64,000 bases of DNA from Bacillota bacterium (GTDB taxonomy: Bacteria; Bacillota; Sulfobacillia; Fermentithermobacillales; Fermentithermobacillaceae). The number at the start of each line of letters is the position of its first letter. Position 1 is the first letter of the stretch. The position numbers were made by a program, and so were the translations under genes. The notes beneath the pieces were generated by a model. It was given only the letters and a program-made list of their open reading frames with translations, had not been told where the DNA came from and searched no databases. Where the stretch lies: positions 1 to 64,000 of the forward strand of contig DUVI01000042.1 in assembly GCA_012841065.1 (NCBI GenBank), given 5' to 3'. Shown piece after piece: positions 18,754 through 27,188 of the stretch.

Positions 18754-21486
18754 TTACCGGGTAATTCCAGGTGTGAACACATCTACCTGTGTTGATGTAA
18801 CATACGTATTCTTTACTCTGATCACCCTTTCCTCTAATTCATAATCTATCGTCAACCTTACCGCCCACAACACTGTAAACTCTCCTGAACGTTCCCAAAG
18901 CACCTGGAATCTCTCACCGGGATCGCAGTCAACCGCTATAATCCGCGCTCCGTCAGGAAGTCTCCATGTAGCTTTCCCTGAAAACAGCGCATGCTTGCCG
19001 GTAACCCACTTCTGCGGCCCCGTCAGTTCTAATTGTACCGCGGGAGGGACAATACTGGAACAACAGAATTCCCTGACTTCCGGTTCCCCGCCCGTTGCAA
19101 CATCCCATGATTTTTCAAGCAACACGTTATTATGATTATCGTACGAAACTGCCCGCACCTTGTAACGGCCTGAAGGTTCGAAGATGTGGGCGGTTTCCAG
19201 GTAAGGCTGCCCCTGCACAACCACTGTTTCACCGTCGCCAAAGTCGATTTCCCAATATGCATGATATGTCTCCTGGGGTTTCCACAAAGTGGTGTGCTTG
19301 GATCTGTAGACTACCCTTACACTGGGGATGTCTTCCCCGCCGGCTGAGTCTTGACCTGAACCCTGATTTCCGCTATCTTCGTCGCCCGGGACATTGCCTG
19401 CCGAACCAGGGCCGGGCGGCACAATCCCAGCACCGCCGGCTTGACCGGCACCAGGAGCATGCGGGACACTTCCCGGGCCGTCGTCATAGCCGGCACCGGG
19501 AATCTGCACGTCTTCATGCCCTGTGCCTTCACCGGCCTGCAAAACATGCATGCTAATCCAAGCTTTGCTGAACAACTCGCTTTCAAAAGCCGACCCGACT
19601 TTTCCCCCGGGGGTATAGGGGTTTACCGGCCCCACCCTGACTAGCCGCAATCCCACTCTATAACACTTGTCCTTCAGCAATATGTGTGTCCTGGTTCCCC
19701 CGGCGAGTACCTGGTGCCAACCAGGGACAGGCAGCCACCGTTCTCCATCGTACCCTTCAACCCACACGACACATCCCCACCCTTCAGGCAAGGACGGTAC
19801 GCTGATTGATACATCAAATACCTTATCTCCGGCTGCGTCCCAAGCCGGCGACACATACGAAGGCTGCCAGCTTGACGCTGAAATCTCCTGCTGCCCGTTG
19901 TATCCGGGGGTGAGTTGGCTAACTTGTTCCGGCTCCAACAGCAACACCACTATGCTCTCTTGAACCCGTTGGTCTTTGAGCAGGTTAAGGTAAGACGGAG
20001 ACATAAACCCTGTAAACACCCGGATTACATCCCGCGACCCCTGGGGCGGCACTGCAGAGTCTACTTCACAGAACAAGTTGTTGGGGCCCACCTGCGGCCA
20101 CACCAGACTTAGCAAGTTTGAAACTCTACCGGTTATGGTCACAAAGCGCGTACTTCGTGTGTCAGCTGATGAAGAAGATCTCCGGTTAATCTGATCCAGA
20201 TAGTAGTTGGCGGGTACCCTGTAGAACCTTTGGCCGGAAGAAGTACCCAGGTTGACTAATACTTCTTCTTTGACCAGCCTTCTCAGGAATATGCTGTCAG
20301 GACTGTCCAGGTATCCTATTGAACTCACGATGTTGTCTGTTATAATCCTTTGCACTTCCGCTTTCACCGTGACAAGTGCCTTCTTGGCGTAATGCAAGAG
20401 CGCTTTCACCCCGTAATGCACGAGAGCGTCCTTGACGGTGCCGGGCATCTGCCCCTGGGGCGACGAAAACAAGCTCTGGGCAAGACTTCCTGCAGAAGCC
20501 ATCCTTACGACATACTGGTTTCTGCCCACGGCCATGGCAAGCAGCTCATAATATGCCACGGTGAAATCTTGACCGGCTTTGGGCGGGCCGCTCAGGGCAG
20601 TGTCAGGCATAGCCCCGAAAGGCGTCTCATTGCCCTTTGCGATACAGTTCTCCCATATCAAGGGACGCTTTTGCTCTATCCACCCGGCAAAGGTTTGACT
20701 TGGGGAATCCACGGGCACATAAGGAAGGGACAGAAATCTCTCTTGTACATACTGGCTGTAAAGGGGCTCATAGATTTCCCGCGCCCTTTTTGCCACCCAC
20801 CAAGCCTCGCCTTCCCAAGAGAAGTTGCCCGATCCGATAGAACCGGGCAGATCCCCTGTACTTCTTGCAGGTATGGACCCGGGATCCAATGCAGCGCCTA
20901 CATCACCGAAGGGCGAAAACCGTGCCAGCCTGGTTTGCTTTTCAAATATGCACTCATGCTTCACGACGGTACACGCCTGGTACAACAAATCAGCCACAAA
21001 CGAACCTCTTTGAGGGGTGCTCAGCATGATGGCCTTGTCTACCAGGCCGTCTCTGATAATCCCCATTTCCACCCCAAACCTGAGGACCAGCCCTGAGACC
21101 CCGTAGGCAGCTACATCCAGAAGGTTGCATCCTGTGGTATTTACGGTTTCATCCAACACTTGACGCAGTGTATGCGCTCCTGAATCCAGGTCCCCGTACG
21201 GCTCTTCCGGAGTATACACAAACAAAGTCTTCCCTGGCTCGTAGCCTGCGGCTTCCAGCCGGGACACCAAGCCTGTCCGGGACCACAGACTCTCACCGTC
21301 CTTCTTGGCCGGCTCACCGATAAGCACAAGGGGTTTGGACGGGGTACTCCCAGGGGCTGTGTACCCGCCTAAAGGTGCTGCGACATTGAACATTATGCAC
21401 ACTGCCGCCACCACAGCCACAACTGCTCTGGAGCTGCCCATGGGCTTTCCATGGGCCAAAACAGGGTGTCTTCTAGTCACCGGCAA
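18754..21486 (-). CDS. Secreted lipase-like alpha/beta-hydrolase with PKD domain
   Basis: A 910-residue exported protein. Residues about 17-42 form a signal peptide. Residues about 50-240 look like an alpha/beta-hydrolase of the lipase/PGAP1 kind: LVLIGEP strand, nucleophile elbow AYGVSGLV with S131, and STPQRGS as in lipases. The last glycine of the usual GxSxG is replaced by Leu. The middle is unassigned. A Gly/Pro/Ser-rich linker (about 690-745) leads to a PKD-like domain (WEIDFGDGETVVV, then AHIFEPSGRYKVRAVSYD) and a second beta-rich C-terminal region. The TTG start overlaps the upstream gene by 14 bp. Substrate unknown. Confidence 0.72.
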   Translation of the reverse strand: MPVTRRHPVLAHGKPMGSSRAVVAVVAAVCIMFNVAAPLGGYTAPGSTPSKPLVLIGEPAKKDGESLWSRTGLVSRLEAAGYEPGKTLFVYTPEEPYGDLDSGAHTLRQVLDETVNTTGCNLLDVAAYGVSGLVLRFGVEMGIIRDGLVDKAIMLSTPQRGSFVADLLYQACTVVKHECIFEKQTRLARFSPFGDVGAALDPGSIPARSTGDLPGSIGSGNFSWEGEAWWVAKRAREIYEPLYSQYVQERFLSLPYVPVDSPSQTFAGWIEQKRPLIWENCIAKGNETPFGAMPDTALSGPPKAGQDFTVAYYELLAMAVGRNQYVVRMASAGSLAQSLFSSPQGQMPGTVKDALVHYGVKALLHYAKKALVTVKAEVQRIITDNIVSSIGYLDSPDSIFLRRLVKEEVLVNLGTSSGQRFYRVPANYYLDQINRRSSSSADTRSTRFVTITGRVSNLLSLVWPQVGPNNLFCEVDSAVPPQGSRDVIRVFTGFMSPSYLNLLKDQRVQESIVVLLLEPEQVSQLTPGYNGQQEISASSWQPSYVSPAWDAAGDKVFDVSISVPSLPEGWGCVVWVEGYDGERWLPVPGWHQVLAGGTRTHILLKDKCYRVGLRLVRVGPVNPYTPGGKVGSAFESELFSKAWISMHVLQAGEGTGHEDVQIPGAGYDDGPGSVPHAPGAGQAGGAGIVPPGPGSAGNVPGDEDSGNQGSGQDSAGGEDIPSVRVVYRSKHTTLWKPQETYHAYWEIDFGDGETVVVQGQPYLETAHIFEPSGRYKVRAVSYDNHNNVLLEKSWDVATGGEPEVREFCCSSIVPPAVQLELTGPQKWVTGKHALFSGKATWRLPDGARIIAVDCDPGERFQVLWERSGEFTVLWAVRLTIDYELEERVIRVKNTYVTSTQVDVFTPGITR

Positions 21487-22153
21487 TCCCCGCCTTAACG
21501 CCTGATTTTGGCCACAACCCCCTGTTAGCTATCGCCACCCGCGTTGCAGGGTAGCCCAACCGGACGCACCTGTCCAATTCTTCCTGCCAATTGCCGGATG
21601 AAATAGCCCTGGGCCCACCGGGCTCCAACACCAGGAGCTCAGCCCAGGATTCTCCGGGCTTGAGGGTGATGTGCCTGGAACCGTACTCTATTTCAACCGT
21701 TCCGTCCCTTCTTGTGCCTGCGATTTTGAGCTTGCCCGCAACCACCCTGGCCAGGTTGTTTACAAGTTCGACTTCCCCGCCGTTGATATCCGGAACCACC
21801 AACGAAGCAGGCGCAGTAAGATCCAAACCCACCCTGCCCGTGCGTGACAAGATCAGGCGCTCATCAAATTCCACACCCTGGGATGTAGCACTGTAATACA
21901 CCCCCAGGCATACTCCCAAGAGGTTTTTCTTCTCGGGCAATACCAGGGTTTTTGCTTGGACGTCAATGAACACCCGGGATAGCTCCGGCATATTAAGGGG
22001 CCACCCGTTGATGGCATTTAGCGAAGACTCTTCTATGGTCAAGAACACGTACGAGTCGCCGAACCAGCTAAACCGGACCAACAGTGCGGCAAGCAACCCG
22101 CAAGCACACAAAGGGAAAAAGATCCTTAATACAACGCCTAAGCGGTTTTCCAT
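21473..22153 (-). CDS. Unknown membrane-anchored extracytoplasmic protein
   Basis: A 226-residue protein with one N-terminal membrane helix (about residues 7-27) and a beta-rich outer part. The stretch from LARVVAGKLKIAG to ITLKPGESW has the rhythm of FecR-like domains (short beta strands ending in an L.PGE motif), but I would not assign the family without a search. ATG 22153 has GGGGGAG 5 nt upstream. Its stop overlaps the start of the secreted lipase-like gene by 14 bp, so the two are translationally linked and probably act together at the envelope. Confidence 0.68.
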   Translation of the reverse strand: MENRLGVVLRIFFPLCACGLLAALLVRFSWFGDSYVFLTIEESSLNAINGWPLNMPELSRVFIDVQAKTLVLPEKKNLLGVCLGVYYSATSQGVEFDERLILSRTGRVGLDLTAPASLVVPDINGGEVELVNNLARVVAGKLKIAGTRRDGTVEIEYGSRHITLKPGESWAELLVLEPGGPRAISSGNWQEELDRCVRLGYPATRVAIANRGLWPKSGVKAGIAGD

Positions 22154-22200
22154 TGAAACTCCCCCACCGTGTTGTTCTACTCTTATGTGAGGGCCGGCCG

Positions 22201-22268
22201 AAAGGCAAAACAAACGGCCCGGCCTCAGCGAAACACGCAGGGTGCGTGTTCCGTGTGGTCACCGGGCC
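22201..22268 (-). terminator. Terminator of the glycerate kinase-Nudix transcript
   Basis: On the minus strand an outer 7-bp GC stem (22262-22268 with 22216-22222) encloses an 8-bp hairpin (22243-22250 with 22232-22239) and is followed by the U-rich GTTTGTTTTGCC (plus 22204-22215). It lies between the end of the fusion gene and the membrane-protein gene, so the latter probably has its own promoter. Confidence 0.75.
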
Positions 22269-22303
22269 CTTCGCACTATACATTATATCACATACCTGTA
22301 GGT

Positions 22304-23857
22304 TTATGGCAACAGCTCCGCAGCTCTTTCGATGAATTGCTTGGTATTGGGATATGACTTAATGCGGCCCACGTCTTCCTGGTCAACCCACATCACCCGG
22401 GCCGTCTCGCCCGGTTGAGGCTTGAGGCCTCCTCTAATGTGTTTCATTGCATAATAATGGACTGTTTTCTCAACCACGGCACATCCGCTATCGAAAAACC
22501 TGTATACGCATGGCCCCGCATAGGCGACTATCTCGCAGTCGAGCCCCGTTTCTTCTTTGACTTCCCTCAAAGCAGCTTGTTCAATGGTTTCTCCCTCATC
22601 CACATGTCCTTTTGGCAAGGCCACATAACCAAACCTGTCTTCAACCAAGAGCACCTGGAGTCTCCCATTGCTCTCCCTGAAGACCACTCCGCCGGCCGAA
22701 ACTTCCCGCCTTACCGCCGGGCCGCCCAGCAACACTGCCCTGGACAAACTTGCGATTTGCCTGGCAGCAAAACGCAGGGTTAACCCGGCCTTTTCAATAG
22801 CTTTCTCTACCGTGCCAGGGCCGGTTGTACTGTCAAACACGGCTGAAAACTCCCGGGGGTACCTTGTGAGCACACTGTCACCCACACTGCCGCCAAGCGC
22901 TATCACAGAGACACCCCGTTCAAACCCGGCTTTAGCTACTGCATACGGAACCTTGCCTTTTTGAGTCTGGGAATCTATCCTGCCTTCGCCCGTGATGACA
23001 AGGCTTGCACCCTCTATTTCATCTATGAAACCGGTCTCCTCCAAAATGAAACCGGCCCCGTCTACGAGCTTTGCCCTGAAGAACGCCCAAAGTGCCGCAG
23101 CCAGGCCTCCGCCTGCGCCTGTCCTGGGCACATTTCTTGGGTCGCGCCGCAGATCCGCGGCCAGCACTGAACCATACCGGTCCATGTAACCGTCCACTTC
23201 ATCAAGTTCATGCGGCTTAAGCCCCTTTTGGGGCCCATATACCATGGTTGCTCCGTCAGAGCCGGTAAGAGGGTTATCTACATCGCAAATAGCTATCATC
23301 TCAATATCCTTGAACCTTTCCGGGATATCACCGGGAGCAACATGTGACACATGCTTTAGCCCGCAGATACCCCGTGGAACCTGGCGGCCAGCCACGTCCA
23401 GCACTTTGCCTCCTGCAGCTTGTACCATGCCGATGCCTCCGTCGTTCATAGCCGTTCCGCCTATTCCCACAATAATCCGGCGGACACCTTTGTCGGCAGC
23501 CAGGGCCATGAGCTCGCCTACCCCGTAACTTGTGGCAGAAAACACATCCCGCTCCCCTGGCGCTGCCAGTGCAAGCCCTGAACAAGCGGCGCTTTCTACA
23601 ACCACAGTGTAACCTGGAAGCAATCCCATCCTGCACCTTGCGGGCTTGTTGTAAGGGCCGGTCACTTCTACATGTTGAACTTGCCCGGACCTAGCAGCTA
23701 CCAGTACATCCAGGGTGCCGTCACCGCCGTCGGCAAGGGGGATTTCAACCACACGGGCTTCAGGAAACCCCTGCCTGAACCCATCAGCCACCAAAGCGCA
23801 CGCCTCTTGGGCTGACAGGCTCCCTTTAAATGCGTTCATCGCCACGAGCACCTTCAC
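22304..23857 (-). CDS. Glycerate kinase fused to a Nudix hydrolase
   Basis: A 517-residue two-domain protein. Residues 1 to about 370 are a GarK/GlxK-type glycerate kinase (start MKVLVAMNAFKGSLSA, ADGGDGTLD, GIGGTAMNDGG, RTGAGGGLAAAL, ITGEGRIDSQT). Residues about 382-517 are a complete Nudix hydrolase with the box at 417-439 (GHVDEGE...REVKEETGL), all catalytic glutamates present. The usual glycerate kinase is about 380 residues, so the second domain is a true addition with no stop between. GTG 23857 is chosen for the family N terminus; GGGAGGAG lies about 14 nt away. The Nudix substrate is unknown. Confidence 0.93.
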   Translation of the reverse strand: MKVLVAMNAFKGSLSAQEACALVADGFRQGFPEARVVEIPLADGGDGTLDVLVAARSGQVQHVEVTGPYNKPARCRMGLLPGYTVVVESAACSGLALAAPGERDVFSATSYGVGELMALAADKGVRRIIVGIGGTAMNDGGIGMVQAAGGKVLDVAGRQVPRGICGLKHVSHVAPGDIPERFKDIEMIAICDVDNPLTGSDGATMVYGPQKGLKPHELDEVDGYMDRYGSVLAADLRRDPRNVPRTGAGGGLAAALWAFFRAKLVDGAGFILEETGFIDEIEGASLVITGEGRIDSQTQKGKVPYAVAKAGFERGVSVIALGGSVGDSVLTRYPREFSAVFDSTTGPGTVEKAIEKAGLTLRFAARQIASLSRAVLLGGPAVRREVSAGGVVFRESNGRLQVLLVEDRFGYVALPKGHVDEGETIEQAALREVKEETGLDCEIVAYAGPCVYRFFDSGCAVVEKTVHYYAMKHIRGGLKPQPGETARVMWVDQEDVGRIKSYPNTKQFIERAAELLP

Positions 23858-23884
23858 GGCAGAAACCCAAACTCCTCCCTTTTC

Positions 23885-24922
23885 CTATCCAATCACCGCT
23901 CTTAGGATACGCATCCAGTTCCGGCCCAGAAGCCCTTCAATCTGCTGGCCTGATACGCCCCGCTTCAAGAGTTCAAGCGTGAGCAGCGGGAGCTTTCCAA
24001 TGTGAGTCGCAGGTTCCGGCCCCGGCTCTCCGAAACTGTCAAAATCCGTACCTAAGCCCACACTCTCTTCTCCAGCCACTTCCATCGCGTGGATTATGTG
24101 GTCTGCCACCTGAGAAATGGTGGCATTCTCGTCTGTGCCCGTGATGTATTCGTGGTTAAACGAAATCCCCACCAGCCCCCCGGCTTCGCCGATTGCCTTG
24201 AGCTGGGCATCTGTGAGGTTTCTGGGATGGGCAAGCAAAGCATGGCAGTTTGAATGGCTGACTACAACCGGTGCTTGGGCCACATCCAGCACATCCCAGA
24301 ACCCGGCTTCAGACAAATGGGATACATCTACAACCACTCCCAACCGGGCTGCTTCCTCCACAACTTTGAAGCCGAAAGGAGTAAGCCCGCCCCTGGACAC
24401 TGAAAAAGCGGCGCCGTCGCCGATGAGATTCCTGTCGTTCCAAGTTAAGGTCAGCATCCTGACACCGAGCTTGTGATACATCCGGAGAGTCTCAATGCTG
24501 CCTTCAAGCATGGCACCGTCGCCGAGGCTGAGCATAATGCCTACCTCGCCCGCTTCCCTGGCGTCTTCAATGTCTGACGTTTGCAACACGTGACTTACCC
24601 CGGGTATCGAACCCAATTCATGAAACACGTCTATATACTCAAGGGCCTGTCTAACACCTCTTATAGGCTGCAATCTGTCATGGGGAAATGCGCTGAGGAT
24701 TACACAATCCACTCCCGCCTGCCGCAATCTTGGTACATCAGAATGCCCCAGGGAGGATTGCTCCCCGAAGTTCCTGACTCCCTTGATGACATCCAGCAGC
24801 GTCCCCTGGTGTCCGTCAATGACAAGACACTCGGAATGCAGCTCCTCTGCCCGTTCCATACGGATCTCGTCCATGGCAGGATCCTGTTCAGCCTTCTTCT
24901 TAAGCACAGAAGCTATATCCAT
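23885..24922 (-). CDS. M19 membrane dipeptidase-like protein, altered metal site
   Basis: A 345-residue member of the renal/membrane dipeptidase family (M19), which normally cleave dipeptides with two zinc ions. The fold markers are clear: VIDGH at the start, TLTWNDRN, two histidine motifs (H202 in VSHLSE, H223 in VSHSN) and GLGTDFDSF (D293). However, the usual HxD reads H38-Q-G40, and the bridging glutamate region reads LSLGDG instead of an EGG-type motif. Loss of these ligands predicts altered or absent classical activity. ATG 24922 has GAGGAGGG upstream; an in-frame start at 24979 adds 19 unconserved residues. Confidence 0.88.
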   Translation of the reverse strand: MDIASVLKKKAEQDPAMDEIRMERAEELHSECLVIDGHQGTLLDVIKGVRNFGEQSSLGHSDVPRLRQAGVDCVILSAFPHDRLQPIRGVRQALEYIDVFHELGSIPGVSHVLQTSDIEDAREAGEVGIMLSLGDGAMLEGSIETLRMYHKLGVRMLTLTWNDRNLIGDGAAFSVSRGGLTPFGFKVVEEAARLGVVVDVSHLSEAGFWDVLDVAQAPVVVSHSNCHALLAHPRNLTDAQLKAIGEAGGLVGISFNHEYITGTDENATISQVADHIIHAMEVAGEESVGLGTDFDSFGEPGPEPATHIGKLPLLTLELLKRGVSGQQIEGLLGRNWMRILRAVIG

Positions 24923-25130
24923 GTGGTACTGCCCTCCTCTTTCAGCTGCCTTTGGCTTAATGTTCTCTTTTGGGCGCAAATTTACCTTTTTTGTTCAAGC
25001 GTCACCGGGGATACAACAATATCGTACTACATGACATCTCACTTGACCTCCGTTGCTGTCAACATAATGCCATCATCCCTCATATTATGAGATGACTGAC
25101 CTGATCATTTTACGACAAGGGGGGCTAGAA

Positions 25131-25415
25131 GTGGCCAACAGTCTCAACAAGGAAACGTTGGATCTGGTCTCGGCGCTAAGGCCGTTTGCCGGCCAGTGGG
25201 GCCGGAATGTGATAGATACCCTAATCAGTCTTGCTGACAGTTCAACATCGTTAGCTGACGGAATCGAATTGACAGCCTTGGCGGAGCAAGCCAAAAGCAA
25301 GCTGCTTTCCCGGATCGACTCTGCGCTATCGCTTTTCATCATCCTGGTAGTGGTGTGGCTGGTGCAGGTATTCACACTCTCAACCAGCAGTGAACCAGTA
25401 ATATCTCAAACATGA
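25131..25415 (+). CDS. Unknown small protein with C-terminal membrane helix
   Basis: A 94-residue protein. The first two-thirds is predicted helical and amphipathic (LNKETLDLVSALRPFAG..., then a run with Leu/Ser/Ala), and a membrane helix follows near residues 67-84 (LSLFIILVVVWLVQVF), leaving a short outer tail. GTG 25131 has AAGGGGGG six nt upstream; an ATG at 25092 in frame lacks one. It is first in a compact plus-strand cluster of four unknown genes. No family recognised. Confidence 0.7.
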   Translation: MANSLNKETLDLVSALRPFAGQWGRNVIDTLISLADSSTSLADGIELTALAEQAKSKLLSRIDSALSLFIILVVVWLVQVFTLSTSSEPVISQT

Positions 25416-25427
25416 GGAGGAGTTAGA

Positions 25428-25643
25428 ATGAAAATTCTCGGAGTTGAGGTCAACCCGTATGAGCTGTTCTTGATCCTGATCCTGCTCTTGGGGGCAACAG
25501 GCTCTTTCAACACCAGAGTAACCCGTGCAGGCAAGAAAGATCCTTCGTCAAGGAATGAGAGCCCGGTCAAAATCCTGAGCCCATCAAAGAGGGCAGCTGC
25601 CGAAAAGCCGTCGAGCTTCAACAAGCGGAAGAGGGAAAGTTAA
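25428..25643 (+). CDS. Unknown small membrane protein
   Basis: A 71-residue protein with one hydrophobic segment (about residues 11-24, ELFLILILLLGATG) and a strongly basic, Ser/Lys/Arg-rich tail ending in FNKRKRES. GAGGAGGAG lies just upstream of ATG 25428, and it starts 12 bp after the previous gene, so the two are in one operon. No family recognised; the basic tail could contact nucleic acid or phospholipid. Confidence 0.7.
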   Translation: MKILGVEVNPYELFLILILLLGATGSFNTRVTRAGKKDPSSRNESPVKILSPSKRAAAEKPSSFNKRKRES

Positions 25644-25743
25644 ACCCTGCCTGCCAAGGCTTTTCCCAAGTAACAAATGGTTGGTACCATCATCGGCAAG
25701 CTGTGCATAAGATGCTGAAACAGGGTAACTGGAGGGAACCAGT

Positions 25744-26094
25744 GTGCACAACCTGGCTAGTTTACTTATGCAGATGGAGAAAATCGAGTCCGAGTTAAAC
25801 ACGAGATTGTCAAACTTGCAGGACAGGACAGTGCAGGGAACTGCAAACGACGGGCTGGTCAAAGTCACGGGAGACATCTGGTTCAATATAAAAGACATAA
25901 CCATCGACCGGGCCAAATTAGCTGAGCAACCTTTTGATTTGGCAACCCTGGAAGCGGTAATAGCACAAGCGGTAAATGACGCCATCGGAAAGGCGCGGAC
26001 CTTGCTGAGGACGGAAGTTGGAGGAGTGTTCGGTGGAAAGGTACCTCCGGAGTTTGCTGGCTTCTTTGGACGGAGTGGAGCAAACGGTGAATAA
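25744..26094 (+). CDS. YbaB/EbfC-like nucleoid-associated protein
   Basis: A 116-residue protein whose pattern follows the YbaB/EbfC family of small dimeric DNA-binding proteins: an N-terminal helix with LLMQMEKIESEL, a GTANDGLVKVTGD strand segment matching the family's G.G.V.V, and LEAVIAQAVNDAIGKARTL matching the conserved C-terminal helix. It is divergent from the canonical gene, which normally sits by dnaX-recR, so I treat it as a paralogue. GTG 25744 follows GGAGGG. Its 3' end overlaps the next gene by 62 bp. Confidence 0.7.
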   Translation: MHNLASLLMQMEKIESELNTRLSNLQDRTVQGTANDGLVKVTGDIWFNIKDITIDRAKLAEQPFDLATLEAVIAQAVNDAIGKARTLLRTEVGGVFGGKVPPEFAGFFGRSGANGE

Positions 26095-27091
26095 GGGCAG
26101 TCTTAGCCGGCTTGCCCAAACTTTTTTGACAGGTGAGGGTTCCGATGATCCCGGTTGGGTGCGGGCAAAAGCGGGCCTGCTCGCACTGTTAAACCTCATG
26201 GGAATCCTGGAAGTGTTTTACGCAGCCGGCGAATTAGCGGAGATTCCGGCTGTTTCTGAAGGCGGAGAGGAAGAGGGCCAGGTATCAACCGGAAGTTCCG
26301 CACCGGAAACCGGCCCGGAAGCACCAACCGGCGGTCCCGTTTTGCCCCAAGGCCATCCGATTGCAGACACTATATTACAACCGGCCCGGCGAGAAGGCAG
26401 CCTCCAACCTCAATCAGAGCCGTCCGGTTTGGCGGATACCCACAGCGGGGCAGCAAGGCCAGATGCTTTGGCCCCATTGCTATCTGCAATCCCGTTACTC
26501 CTTGGAAGCAAAGAAGGAGGAGGAATCGACCCTACACTGATTTCAGCCATACTCAAACTGGTCTCTTCCCTTTCGAGATCCAAACCGGCTTCAGCCACTG
26601 AAGACGGCTCATTTTCAGGCGATGAACCTTGTGAAACTTACAGTGAGACACCCGGAGATTCTCCAGGCGATGCAACAAGAACTTCGTCTCAGGGCAGCTT
26701 GGGTCCAGACCCCAACCTCATAGCCTCTCTCCTCAACTTCTTGGCCGGATTGGACAAATCTAAACAAAAGACGGGCAGGAGCACCAATGGCCGGCCACCG
26801 CCGGAGGTTGCTGAGAAAGATGACCAGAAGGTTGAGATAACCTTGTCTCCGGACGGCAAGTCAGTGATTGCAAGAAGTTCGCCCCGTATTACACCTCAAG
26901 CTCCGTCACTATCTGAGTTCTTGAGGCAACCGTCACAGTGTGCCAAAACACCGGTACAACCGCCGGCAGACAGGCACAAGCCAGGTGTGGGAATACGCAG
27001 GGGATGGATTAAGCAACGCCGCCTGGGAAACAGCAAGGAGACGGATTACACGCAGCATGTGAACAAGTCAGTTTTTGCCCGCAACAGGTAA
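26033..27091 (+). CDS. Unknown low-complexity protein with internal repeats
   Basis: A 352-residue protein. The N-terminal 75 residues are predicted helical (RYLRSLLASLDGVEQTV, then GLLALLNLMGILEVFY). The rest is Pro/Gly/Ser/Glu-rich and broken by two similar helical units: DPTLISAILKLVSSLSRS and DPNLIASLLNFLAGLDKS. The C-terminal third is basic. GTG 26033 has GGAGGAGT six nt upstream. It overlaps the YbaB-like gene by 62 bp, which couples their expression. No family recognised; the layout suggests a scaffold that binds partners through the repeated DPxLI motif. Confidence 0.7.
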   Translation: MERYLRSLLASLDGVEQTVNKGSLSRLAQTFLTGEGSDDPGWVRAKAGLLALLNLMGILEVFYAAGELAEIPAVSEGGEEEGQVSTGSSAPETGPEAPTGGPVLPQGHPIADTILQPARREGSLQPQSEPSGLADTHSGAARPDALAPLLSAIPLLLGSKEGGGIDPTLISAILKLVSSLSRSKPASATEDGSFSGDEPCETYSETPGDSPGDATRTSSQGSLGPDPNLIASLLNFLAGLDKSKQKTGRSTNGRPPPEVAEKDDQKVEITLSPDGKSVIARSSPRITPQAPSLSEFLRQPSQCAKTPVQPPADRHKPGVGIRRGWIKQRRLGNSKETDYTQHVNKSVFARNR

Positions 27092-27143
27092 TATATCACT
27101 CCCGCTAAAACTATCATTTTTATATGAACCAAACAGGAACTAA

Positions 27144-27166
27144 AGCCGGGGATAAGTTCCCCGGCT
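27144..27166 (+). terminator. Hairpin between the unknown cluster and pdaB
   Basis: Perfect 9-bp GC-rich stem (27144-27152 with 27158-27166) with a 5-nt loop, 20 bp upstream of the pdaB start. No U-tract follows, so it may separate expression levels rather than end transcription fully. Confidence 0.5.
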
Positions 27167-27188
27167 CAGCCTCCCGGGGGGAATTTCC

